A DNA stretch of 15,660 bases. It comes from Perkinsus olseni (taxonomy: Eukaryota > Perkinsozoa > Perkinsida > Perkinsidae). A program made the translations under genes and the position numbers. The stretch spans positions 1 to 15,660 of the forward strand of contig JABANP010000833.1 in assembly GCA_013115135.1 (NCBI GenBank), in the 5' to 3' direction. Shown one piece after another: positions 1-7,639 of the stretch. The notes beneath the pieces are model-generated. The model searched no databases and was not told where the DNA came from. It saw nothing but the letters and a program-made list of their open reading frames with translations. Numbering within the stretch: the stretch's first letter is position 1; each line of letters starts with the position of its first letter.

Positions 1-25
1 GCGCGCACGTTTTGGTCGCGGTCCT

Positions 26-328
26 TCATTTTTCGCTCCACTGAAACGTCTGATATCCTCTGAACTTGAGGGTACTGAGCTCACCATGATGAGTTTCTTG
101 CAAGCAGACGACATCAGGCTTGACGTAACGTAAGTATTGGAGTAGCTCCCATTTACTACCCACTAGACCATTTATGTTGTAGGATAAGATAGAGAGGGGC
201 TTCTGTCCATCTGCTGGTCGTCGTGGCAGCTTGCGAGTACGATAGTGGTGTGGCATAATGACAGGTAGTAGATGATACAAGTAAAAGAGGAAGAGGGGAA
301 TCGCAGTAGAGAGAGTGAGAATCATCGA
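26..328 (-). pseudogene. LINE endonuclease, N-terminal part, in inverted orientation
   Basis: Minus-strand frame of about 99 residues starting at ATG 325-323. It opens with a hydrophobic stretch (residues 1-24), then a basic segment, then the start of an exonuclease-endonuclease-phosphatase fold: ILSYNINGLVGSKW near residue 45 and DVVCLQETHHG near residue 70. These match the N-x-N-G and QETH motifs of LINE APE endonucleases, where the Glu binds the catalytic metal. A TAG lies two codons upstream of the ATG, so this is probably the true start of the LINE ORF. The frame stops at 28-26, and the 25 bases left of it remain open in another frame. The rest of the same domain is on the plus strand from about 550, so this block is inverted relative to the main body. 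Confidence 0.8.
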
Positions 329-549
329 CTATGAATGAGTGAGAGAGAACAATCCGGCCGACGCATTCTAGACGCTGTCTTACGAAAGACGCTACTGTGA
401 GAGTTATGAGGTAGGGTTGGTCGCCTCACCAGCACCCAGTTACCAGCAAGGGGAACGTATGAGTGTGGCAGGTTCGGTCCCTACTTCGTACCGGCAAAGC
501 CGGCCACCCCCACGCGACGCTGACGCGTAAGGACCTGTGGGGGTGGTGA
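329..549 (-). other. Gene-free stretch: probable inverted LINE 5' leader and inversion junction
   Basis: No convincing protein is seen here. On the minus strand it lies immediately upstream of the LINE ORF start at 325, so it is best read as the 5' untranslated leader carried in the inverted block. The switch to plus-strand coding happens somewhere between about 440 and 600. The plus frame of the endonuclease is open back to a TGA at 547-549. The exact breakpoint cannot be fixed without an intact relative. The minus-strand open frame at 440-685 overlaps the plus-strand endonuclease and looks like a shadow. Confidence 0.45.
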
Positions 550-1222
550 AAAGATGGTACCATTCTGGGAGAACAACTTCCACCGTCTCCAACAGCACCA
601 CCCTCACGGCGAGGGCGCAGGAGTAGTGGCTTGGTGACCCTAGTTCGCCAACCTCTCCAAAGCCGTCGAGCAATGGTGGTTCCATTATCTGCTACTAACT
701 ATGAGTACTCTGCTTTGGGCGTACACCTTACGCCTCCCTCTGGGACCAGTCTGACGGTCACCAACTTATATGTCCGTCCAACAGCTTCCTCTTTAGACCA
801 CATTCCACTACCCGAGCTGCCACGTCATAATAGTCTACTAGTGGGTGACGTGAACGCCCATCATCCCACCTGGTCTCCAGACCACCAACTCCAACCTGAT
901 CCACGAGGATGTGCTATCTCGGACTGGCTACGACAACATCATCATCGATGCCTGTGTTCCGTTACAGACCCACCAACCTATTTTTGGCCCTCGTGGTACT
1001 TCGACTATCGATATCGCGGCTCTGAGTAAGGACCTGCTTCCGACAGCCACCCGCAGAGTCCTAGACAATGCATTGGCAGCCTCGGATCATCTACCGGCCC
1101 TGGTTCGTGTGCGTAGTACCTCACAGTTCGCAAAAAGGGGTGGTTCAAAGCCAACTCATACGTTCTGGAATTTTAAGCGTGCGGATTGGAAAAATATCGT
1201 AGCGTCCTTGATTCCCAGTTAG
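550..1222 (+). pseudogene. LINE endonuclease, central and C-terminal part (frameshifted)
   Basis: Plus-strand continuation of the endonuclease begun on the minus strand. SSGLVTLVRQPL (from about 622) is the usual strand after the QETH region. LLVGDVNAHHPTW (from about 838) is the GD-x-NAHH-x-x-W metal-binding motif. TSTIDIAAL and ASDHLPAL (about 998-1100) are the C-terminal S/T-x-x-D and SDH catalytic motifs. The first half is in one frame (to 1029) and the second in another (from about 911), so a single-base indel lies near 925-945. The frame ends at 1222, after which the linker to the reverse transcriptase continues in a third frame. The enzyme would nick target DNA for target-primed reverse transcription, but this copy cannot encode it. 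Confidence 0.82.
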
Positions 1223-3231
1223 AGAATATTGATTGGAACCTCTCCGTCTCTCGATTGCATACGGCTTTACTCCACGCCTTTAAAACTGCAGCGAAAGCAA
1301 GTATCCCTCGTGGCAGTATGCCAGCCGCGAAATACTTCTGAATACGACTCTGAATGACTTGCGTCTTAGCAAGAATCGGATCCGGCGTGCTATTATTCGT
1401 CGTCAAGAATCGGGATTACCATATGACCGCCTTCAATCTACCCTCCGGCGTGTTTCACATAAGTATTATTCTACCATTCGATCAGCAAAATTGAAGGCGT
1501 GGAAATCTTTTACTAGTAAATTATCTACAGGTTCACGTAAGATTTGGAAGGTAGTCAAATCTATGAGTTTAGGATGTACGGTCACACAGGGAGTTGATGT
1601 TGAGGGAGAGGTTGGTATCTCAGCTGCGAACAAGTATGCTACCTATTTAACTCACGACATCTACAGGAGCAGACTTTCTACTACTACCAAGTCGTTATGG
1701 CGGCGACGGGCACATCATGCTGAACGATTTAAATGCTGGTCTTCTGAGCAAGCAAACGTCCTGCAGTTCTGTCAGCTTTCTGAAGCACAACTCCTAGCCC
1801 ACCATCAATCGTCACCCTTCTCATTAGAGGAATATAAGCGAGCTCTACATCGCCTAAAAACCACTTCGGCCCCTGGTCCGGATGACCTTCCTACTAAGCT
1901 GTTACGTGAGGCTTCCGACCGAGGACACACCTCTTGTCTTGACCTCATTAACAAATGTTATGCTACTGCCCAAGTCCCCCATCACTGGCGACAAGGCCGA
2001 GTGGTGCTGCTCCGCAAGAAACCTCCCCGCTCCTTAGCAACCCCCTGTGCTGACTATAGGCCTATTTGCGTAACTAATCTTCTTGCTCGCTTAGTGGAAA
2101 ATATGATCCTTTACAGGATAGAAATAGGCCTCGAACGGGTACCCCCCCAAGTAAGCCCCATCAGCCCGTATCAATTTGGGTTTAGGCCGGGTAGAAGCAC
2201 TGAAGAAGAGCTATCCTATCTTAGTGATGAAATTCGTTTAGCAACTTCTCACCGGAAATTGGTTGGTCTCGTTAGCTTGGACCTGCGGAAAGCATACGAT
2301 ACCTGCGACTTAGACGTGTTAGAGGCCCGGCTTTTGAGGGGGCACCAGCTATAAACTTCTCCGGTTTCTCAGGGCGTTTCTGCGAGGGCGCAAATTCTAT
2401 GTCGACATAAATGGTGCTCACTCCACGTGGCGCAAGCAACGCCAAGGCCTCCCACAAGGAGCAGTGCTCTCCCCATCTTGTGGGCAATTTACATCAATCC
2501 TCTGCTTACGCTCCTGTCCAACCTCAAAGAGCGGGCACCGGATGACCTCAGGCTAGCTGGGTTCTGCGCCTATGCAGATGACATCCTCTTCTGGTGTGAA
2601 GGCGATACCCAACGAGAAGTAGATCGAAAAATCAATTTCACAATTTCCCACATAGAACAGTGGCTCTCCGACAACGGAATGTTATTAGCAGAAGATAAAG
2701 TGGGTCTTATCTATTTCCGGGGGTCGAAAACGGACTGACATACAAAAATATCAGATATTGATCAACAACACCTATATAGATCCCGTCGAAAAATTGGTCA
2801 TCCTCGGAATTACATTCGATGATCGTCTACACTGGGAGGCGCAAATCCGAAAAATTCGTGGGAAATGTGCTTCTAAAGTTGGCGTCTTGAGCCGGCTGTC
2901 GGACACCCCCCTTGTGACTATGAGGCAACTTTTCACACAGTTCGTCCTCCCCATCCTGACTTATGGAAGCACGGCTTGGGCTTTTGGGCTTTCGAAGGAC
3001 CGTTGGAGCTTACTAGAAGGAGCCTACTCCCGTGCGGTGAAGACCATCCTTGGCTGCAGCATTCTCACCAATGCTGGTCACACGAAGCGTCTCTTAGATG
3101 TCCCTGAACTCACGGTACTACTCACTACCCACTGGGACAATCTCATCAATAGATTGACCAGACTGCCCACGGCAACGTCGATACTTCTCCACCGGTTGCC
3201 CTCGACTCCCACGACTACCACCCCTACCTGG
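1223..3231 (+). pseudogene. LINE reverse transcriptase (frameshifted)
   Basis: Linker, then a non-LTR RT. The recognised blocks are SAPGPDDLPTKLLR (about 1867), ADYRPICVTNLLAR (about 2050), YQFGFRPGRSTEEEL (about 2170), the motif A aspartate in SLDLRKAYDT (about 2275), GLPQGAVLSP (about 2444-2473, in another frame), the catalytic YADD box (2571-2582), and LGITFDDRLHW (about 2802), typical of the RT thumb boundary. Single-base frame changes occur near 1340, 2335, 2472 and 2736. Past the RT, residues up to Trp at 3229-3231 are in frame. After that codon the coding sequence jumps to the minus strand, because the following 423 bp are inverted. The family copies element RNA at a nicked target, but this copy is inactive. 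Confidence 0.88.
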
Positions 3232-3654
3232 TATCATGAGGACTATGGTATACTGTGGTGCTTGCGGTGAGGCCTCGTTGAGAAGCAGGGTCCATGCATA
3301 TCCTGCCCTGCAGTCGTGTCCAACTCCGCCTAAGTACTTATGGGACGCATCCACTAGTAATAGATTGTAGTGGTCTAGACGGTAGTCGTCAAATTTCTGG
3401 AGTATCGCCAATTTATAATCCTGTCCCTCCGGCTCGGGCGGAAGCTCACTCTCCAGGGTCAGGTGGAGGGGAAGTACCCCGGAACATCCCCAAAGGCGAA
3501 GTGGTGGGTTATAATAGAGACGAAGGTTATGATCTGAAAGACAATTGTATAGAATGATCTGAGGAGATGTAACGGTTACATAATCTGAGAAAGAATGTAA
3601 CGACCGGATCACCGGGATTATCAGGGAGAAGGGCCCCTTAGCAATCACATCCAA
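3232..3654 (-). pseudogene. LINE RT-RNase H linker and N-terminal half of RNase H, inverted block
   Basis: The minus strand is open through the whole block. It encodes a linker with an acidic, proline-rich stretch, then LLLVDASHKYLGG and RAGYAWTLLL (around 3330-3270), the first strand and catalytic Asp of a type I RNase H fold. Read on the minus strand, the block leaves off inside RNase H strand 2-3 (PQYTIVLMI), and the plus strand from 3655 supplies the next part (TEAEMVGI). The block is 423 bp, a multiple of three. If it is returned to sense orientation, the frame is continuous with the plus strand at both edges. So this is a clean internal inversion and not a separate minus-strand gene. 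The plus-strand open frame at 3294-3557 is a shadow. Confidence 0.78.
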
Positions 3655-4423
3655 TCATCTACAGAGGCAGAGATGGTGGGAATAACCAGAGCAGTTACAG
3701 ATGTCCTACAGCTCCCACACTGTGTCCAGCACCTAGCCAAGTCTAACAAGCTCCTGATCATCAACGATAATAAGGGAGTTCTACAACTTCTCAATGAGGG
3801 CTGGATCCAGAACTCGTCTCTACGGCAAACTGTATGGGAATGTCTAGACACGCTGCTCCTTCTACGTCACCACCTTCAACACTTGGCGGGTAGTGACCCA
3901 ATCCTGGCAGCTCTCTGGATCAAGGCTCACGTCGGCCTCGCCCTACACGACGACGTCGATCAACGAGCTAAGCATCAACTACTATTGGCACCGCTAGAGC
4001 TGACCGAGTCCTGGGCAAGTGCACTCACTCGACTACATCGTCGAAAATCGATAACCTGGAACAGCACTCAGTCCCGTCTACCCGGCGAGGCCTTTATGCC
4101 TGGTGGGTCCTACTCCTGGAGCACCGATGTAATCCATTCTATGTCCCTCGGGCGTCCGGAACAATGCTTGCTCTACCGTCTCAGACTAGGAGTCCTACCT
4201 TTCTTTCACCCCCGTAACGTGCCCTTTATGCCATTCTGCCACGTATACCATTTCACATTTATTGCTTGTCTGTCCCGTCTTAGCCTCTTATCGGCCACAC
4301 GGCTGGCCGCCACAGACTCGAGATAGTGATACAGATCGTCGTCTCGCACTTCTTCTCTATTCCACTGAGGAGATGCTTCGCACCACACTTTCTCTTGCTA
4401 CTCATTCAGGATGTAAACTGTAA
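3655..4423 (+). pseudogene. LINE RNase H C-terminal half and CCHC knuckle
   Basis: TEAEMVGITRAV (from 3661) holds the catalytic Glu of RNase H. LLIINDNKGVLQLL (about 3751) has the third acidic position, and WIKAHVGLALHDDVDQRAK (about 3918) is the typical W-x-x-x-H-V-G ... D segment near the fourth. A linker follows, then RPEQCLLYRLRLG (about 4156), a conserved block in LINE C-termini. The open frame ends at 4326, but a single-base shift in the C run at 4208-4213 leads into CPLCHSATYTISHLLLVC (4220-4273), a C-x2-C-x9-H-x4-C knuckle. That frame ends at TAA 4421-4423. I therefore place the true ORF end at 4423. The minus-strand frame at 4206-4388 is a shadow. Confidence 0.8.
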
Positions 4424-4512
4424 TATTGTTCTTGGTCGACCTCACCGCGCCCACGACCCACTTGCGCGGATTGTGTGAATGGGCGATAAGCTATATGCTT
4501 GTAATGCCCGGC

Positions 4513-4518
4513 AATAAA
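4513..4518 (+). terminator. LINE polyadenylation signal AATAAA
   Basis: AATAAA lies 90 bp after the inferred LINE stop codon (4423) and 2 bp before the TTGAA tail, which fits the 3' end of a LINE transcript. Confidence 0.6.
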
Positions 4519-4520
4519 GT

Positions 4521-4545
4521 TTGAATTGAATTGAATTGAATTGAA
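4521..4545 (+). repeat. (TTGAA)5 LINE 3' tail
   Basis: Five perfect copies of TTGAA directly after the AATAAA region. Several LINE clades with RNase H end in short tandem repeats of this kind in place of poly(A). It marks the 3' boundary of the element. Confidence 0.85.
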
Positions 4546-4578
4546 TTTCACCACAAATGAGCGCATCTGACAACAAAG

Positions 4579-4625
4579 GTGAGCCCGGACGAGATTGTGG
4601 GACTCTAAGCCTCATTCGTCATCAG
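4579..4625 (+). other. Inferred short intron 1 of the ABCG gene
   Basis: Begins GTGAGC and ends CATCAG, 47 bp. Removing it joins codon phase 1 to phase 2 and gives an open frame from ATG 4557 into the ABCG strand. Without removal the upstream frame meets a TGA at 4580-4582. This is an inference from frame and splice consensus only. Confidence 0.4.
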
Positions 4626-4702
4626 TTAACGCGCCGTCACGAATATCATTAGAGTATTCTAACATGAAGTATGAAGTCCCGATCGAGGGAAACCCGAGGA
4701 AG

Positions 4703-5220
4703 GTGAGAAGGAGCGCTTTGACCATCACCGCTGGTGGACTGATTTTCATCGCCCGGCTCGTAACATGACGCAAAGGCAGAGATGATGATGATATGGACGT
4801 TCGGGAAGACGCTACCGGAAAATATTTTCTCGGCAAAGAATAGTTTTTACAGGCGAAAAATTCTTGCGTAGCAGTTAAAGGTCGAACAAGCTCCTGTAGA
4901 CGACATCTTTCACTCAGTATCAATTCGGACTGTGAATTTGTAGTCAGCGGAAAGTTCATTGTTGATAGTGAATAAACGATACCGTGACAGTGTTATTGCC
5001 ACTGATCGTCACCTGTCGGTCCAAAGGGTTCCTCGAGAGATGCTCCACCTGCTTGCTTCTACTTCTACTCGCCTGATAACCATGACCCAATACAAGCGGT
5101 TACAACCACGGTGTGGGAAGCCAACAACTGATGGTTACTGATTTTCAGAATTCAATTTAAGACGTCTTCTATTTTATCTCCTAAAACTTTCTTTCCGAGC
5201 CACGCCGGCCAGTATGTCAG
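4703..5220 (+). other. Inferred intron 2 of the ABCG gene, 518 bp, no recognised content
   Basis: Starts GTGAGA directly after a Lys codon and ends with TGTCAG directly before the Ile codon of ILNDLSG, both phase 0. A pyrimidine-rich tract with CTAAAAC (about 5181-5187) could serve as branch region. A GATGATGATGAT run lies near 4780. The open frames on either strand here (minus 4612-4959, plus 4959-5141) have no recognised domain and I do not call them genes. The intron is much longer than the inferred intron 1. Confidence 0.55.
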
Positions 5221-6191
5221 ATACTAAACGACCTGTCGGGCTCGATCCAGTCTGGGCGGCTGACGGCCATTATGGGTCCATCCGGGAGCGGCAAGTCCAC
5301 CTTCCTCAACGTCCTCTCAGGGAGAACTAGCAGAAATTCGAAATTCGGATTTAGCTTTCCAGAGTCAAAACAGGATATTTTGACTCCGGACTCTGGCCAG
5401 AAGAGAGTGACTCATTTAGGCTCACTTTGGGGCATTGAGGATGGTGTTCTCAAGTGCTTTTGTAAGCGTAACACTGCCCGTTTCGACGAGCTCTGTCGCG
5501 TTCCAGTGAGGTCAAAAAGGCAATATTTTGCCTTGGCTGGTCTCCTTACAGATTATCCGGTTGGTCATGCTCGCTCTCGTCTTGCTGTTGATGTAATGAG
5601 AAGCATCGTTGGCTCCTATAAAGGGGATTGGGATGCGAAATTAGATTTGTCTGATGATCATGTTCGTCAACTTGATAAATTGATTTCAATAGTGAAGGAT
5701 GACTTTGAACGACCATGTCAACACTGCAGTGCGTCCGGTGATAATGCTACTCTCGAGTGTGATGCCAGCTCAGTTGGTTTCGGTTATATCTTTAAGCTTG
5801 GATCATTCGAGTCGTCTCGTGCGAAGCCATTCTCCAAATCACAGTCTGCCTGGCATGTGAATCGACGAGAAGCATGGTGTATACTTCAAGGACTGTTGGC
5901 CAACCTGCCTTTGTTGGAAGAGTTCACTGCGGATCGAGAAGCTCCTCTTCGGTTGACCATAGTAAGTGACAGTAAATCTGCCATTTCCTGGTTGAGAGAC
6001 AACCACATTTATGCTAAGAGTGTTGAGCGCCTAGCTTTGAGGAGAATGCTGAATACTCTTGAAGACATCCGTCATCTACTTGATCAGATGAATGTCCGTT
6101 TAGTTTTTGAAAAGATTGCGGGTGTTGATAATTCCGCGGCTGATGAATTAAGCCGTCTGCTGAATTCTTGGGGTATTTCCTCTGTTGAAGA

Positions 6192-6192
<1 letters not shown>

Positions 6193-6222
<30 letters not shown>
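6193..6222 (+). repeat. (ACT)10 microsatellite in pol, polythreonine linker
   Basis: Ten ACT codons between RNase H and integrase. The same place in copy 2 (14135-14149) has five. The length difference keeps the frame. Confidence 0.9.
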
Positions 6223-6225
<3 letters not shown>

Positions 6226-7480
6226 TCGACTCCATCGACTGATCTGAAGGCTTTACAGACTGCTGCCCCTTCCGAGGAACTGGGGGAGGAGCCGGATATT
6301 AATGGTCCTGTGGAAGTTTGCTCGCAAGTGATGGACATCGACTCTGCAAAGCCAGATGAAGTGGTGAAGTGGTTAAGGTCTGTACAGGATGGCGACTCCT
6401 TTATCTCTGAGTTGAGAGACTTCCTGTCTAACGAGTCCAAGAATGATTACCTTAGACGACTACTGAAGAATGAAGGCCGTTGGTATGCGTTGGATAGGCA
6501 CGGACTAGTAGTGGAGTGTCGCTTTAGAGACGGTGAAGCTGTTCCGCCTAGATTTTGTGTCCTTCTGCCGAACGACCCTACCTTGCTCTCTAATTTTGCC
6601 CGACACTACCATGAGACGAATGGTCATTGTTCGCTGAGATATGTGCAGTATTTGTTTACTAGAGACTTCGTGGCTCCTAAGTTCAAGCAGGCTGCTGCGA
6701 CTGTTATTAAGGAGTGTCCACAGTGTGTTGAGAAGAGGGTCAAGCTCGCATCCTCTGGAGGCCGCTCTTCTTATGGTGACTCCACTGCTGATTTGGATGG
6801 AGTCTGGTGTACGGTATACTCTGATATTGGGGATATGCTGGTTAAAGACCGGTTTGGCTTTTAGATATTTTGTCGCTTTGGTGGATGCCCTTTCAAGTTT
6901 TTGTTGGTTGGTTCCTCTACGTTCACTGGAAGCCCGTGAACTCTGCCGGGCTGTGAGTGGTGTCTGCGAGCGCATTGGGTGGTGTCATCACTTCCAAGAG
7001 TGACAACGGAGGAGGATATATTTCTCGTACCTTTCGCGCTCTGTTGTCCAGCCAAGGAGTGTCTTGGAGCGGTGTTCCCCGACATTCGCCATTTTCGAAT
7101 GGTAAGGCTGAGCGATGTATCGGCTCAGTTAAAGCTAAGTTCTCTACGATGAGCCGTGCTGAAAAGCGGGAGTGGTCGGTCCATTTGGCTTATGTCAACC
7201 GGTGTGTCAATTTGGTCCCTCTAGATAATGGTCTAACGGCGTTTCGAGACGTTCTTCCAGCGACCCTATAATAGCATTCTTGATCGAAAATTTGCTGCCG
7301 TCGATGACTTGGTGATGCAGAAAGACTATGGACTTGGAGGATAAAAACCTCAAGGCCATCTCAAGTCTTTTCCCTGTTGATAGCTGGGTTCGCCGTTGTA
7401 ATCCCGCCGTTAAGGGTAAAGCCCGCTATAAAGTTGTCGAAGTTCATAAGAGAAGTGTTGGTTTGCGATTGAATGGTGAC

Positions 7481-7488
7481 CCTGATTC
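7481..7488 (+). repeat. Target-site duplication, left, of the hAT element
   Basis: CCTGATTC here and again at 10165-10172. The uninterrupted copy 2 has it once, followed by the sequence that resumes at 10173. Eight bases is the hAT duplication length. Confidence 0.95.
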
Positions 7489-7499
7489 CAGTGGCGGCG
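7489..7499 (+). repeat. hAT terminal inverted repeat, left
   Basis: CAGTGGCGGCG, matching the complement of the right end at 10 of 11 bases. A GC-rich subterminal tract follows (GGGGGGCGGCGG near 7516, GGGGGGCG near 7550). Confidence 0.9.
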
Positions 7500-7633
7500 C
7501 CAGGGCAGCAGGTGCCGGGGGGCGGCGGAGGGCTGAGCAAATCCGTCGGGGGGCGAGCAAAAGCAACGCAACACCCAGAAAATCCAGAAAAATCGTGTAA
7601 AATACATATACTGATACTGATCGGAAAAAGAAA

Positions 7634-7639
7634 TTTATT
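7634..7639 (-). terminator. Polyadenylation signal overlapping the transposase stop
   Basis: Minus-strand AATAAA that shares bases with the transposase TAA (7637-7635). It is the only AATAAA seen near the 3' end of that gene. Confidence 0.4.

Larger units (their letters stand above)
1..4545 (+). mobile_element. Degenerate, rearranged non-LTR retrotransposon (LINE)
   Basis: Fragments of one LINE polyprotein can be followed in order: APE-like endonuclease (minus strand below 325, then plus strand from about 550), reverse transcriptase with a YADD box, RNase H, and a C-terminal CCHC knuckle, followed by AATAAA and a (TTGAA)5 tail. The presence of RNase H and a microsatellite-like tail instead of poly(A) suggests the I/ingi/R1 group, but the clade is an inference. 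The copy is dead: frameshifts or stops occur near 930, 1200, 1340, 2335, 2472, 2736 and 4208, and two segments are inverted. The 5' boundary may lie at or left of base 1, so no target-site duplication can be checked. The element lies in the same orientation as the ABCG gene that begins 11 bp after its tail. Confidence 0.88.
4557..5336 (+). pseudogene. ABCG-type ABC transporter gene, 5' exons only, cut by a retrotransposon
   Basis: The last segment (5221-5336) reads ILNDLSGSIQSGRLTAIMG and continues through Walker A (GPSGSGKST, about 5275-5301) to FLNVLSGR. This is the hallmark of the ATP-binding domain of ABCG half-transporters, which export lipids or drugs across membranes. A preceding exon is visible at 4626-4702: VNAPSRISLEYSNMKYEVPI followed by EGNPRK, the usual strand before ILNDLSG. 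It ends at a GTGAGA donor, and the next exon starts after TCAG at 5220, in matching phase. A first exon at 4557-4578 (ATG, seven codons plus one base) joins in frame across a 47-bp GT...AG intron (4579-4625). Everything after the Walker A helix (Q-loop, signature, Walker B, membrane domain) is absent because the LTR element sequence begins at 5337. Exons 2 and 3 are well supported and exon 1 is tentative. Confidence 0.75.

Noticed and set aside
440..685. Minus-strand open frame of 81 codons overlapping the LINE endonuclease
   Set aside because: No recognised motif, and it overlaps plus-strand endonuclease coding. It lies across the inversion junction and is best explained as a shadow.
3118..3654. 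A stand-alone minus-strand gene with RNase H-like residues
   Set aside because: The RNase H similarity is real but covers only the first half. The second half is on the plus strand from 3655, so it is an inverted LINE block. The part from 3231 down to 3118 is only antisense to the RT C-terminus.
4513..4560. CRISPR-like or satellite array from the TTGAA copies
   Set aside because: Only five contiguous 5-bp units without spacers, placed exactly at a LINE 3' end.
4612..5141. Open frames on minus (4612-4959) and plus (4959-5141) as genes
   Set aside because: No domain or signal is seen. The first is antisense to the ABCG exon, and both lie in or across the inferred intron.
6084..6440. Minus-strand open frame with a polyvaline run (and its twin at 14026-14367)
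   Set aside because: It is the antisense of pol. The valine run is the reverse of the ACT repeat.
5272..6864. A genuine domesticated ABC-integrase fusion protein
   Set aside because: The frame is open, but the ABC part is only the first 40 residues of the domain, the integrase is broken by a TAG and frameshifts, and the same pol is present in copy 2 without it. It is better treated as a rearrangement junction until transcripts are shown.
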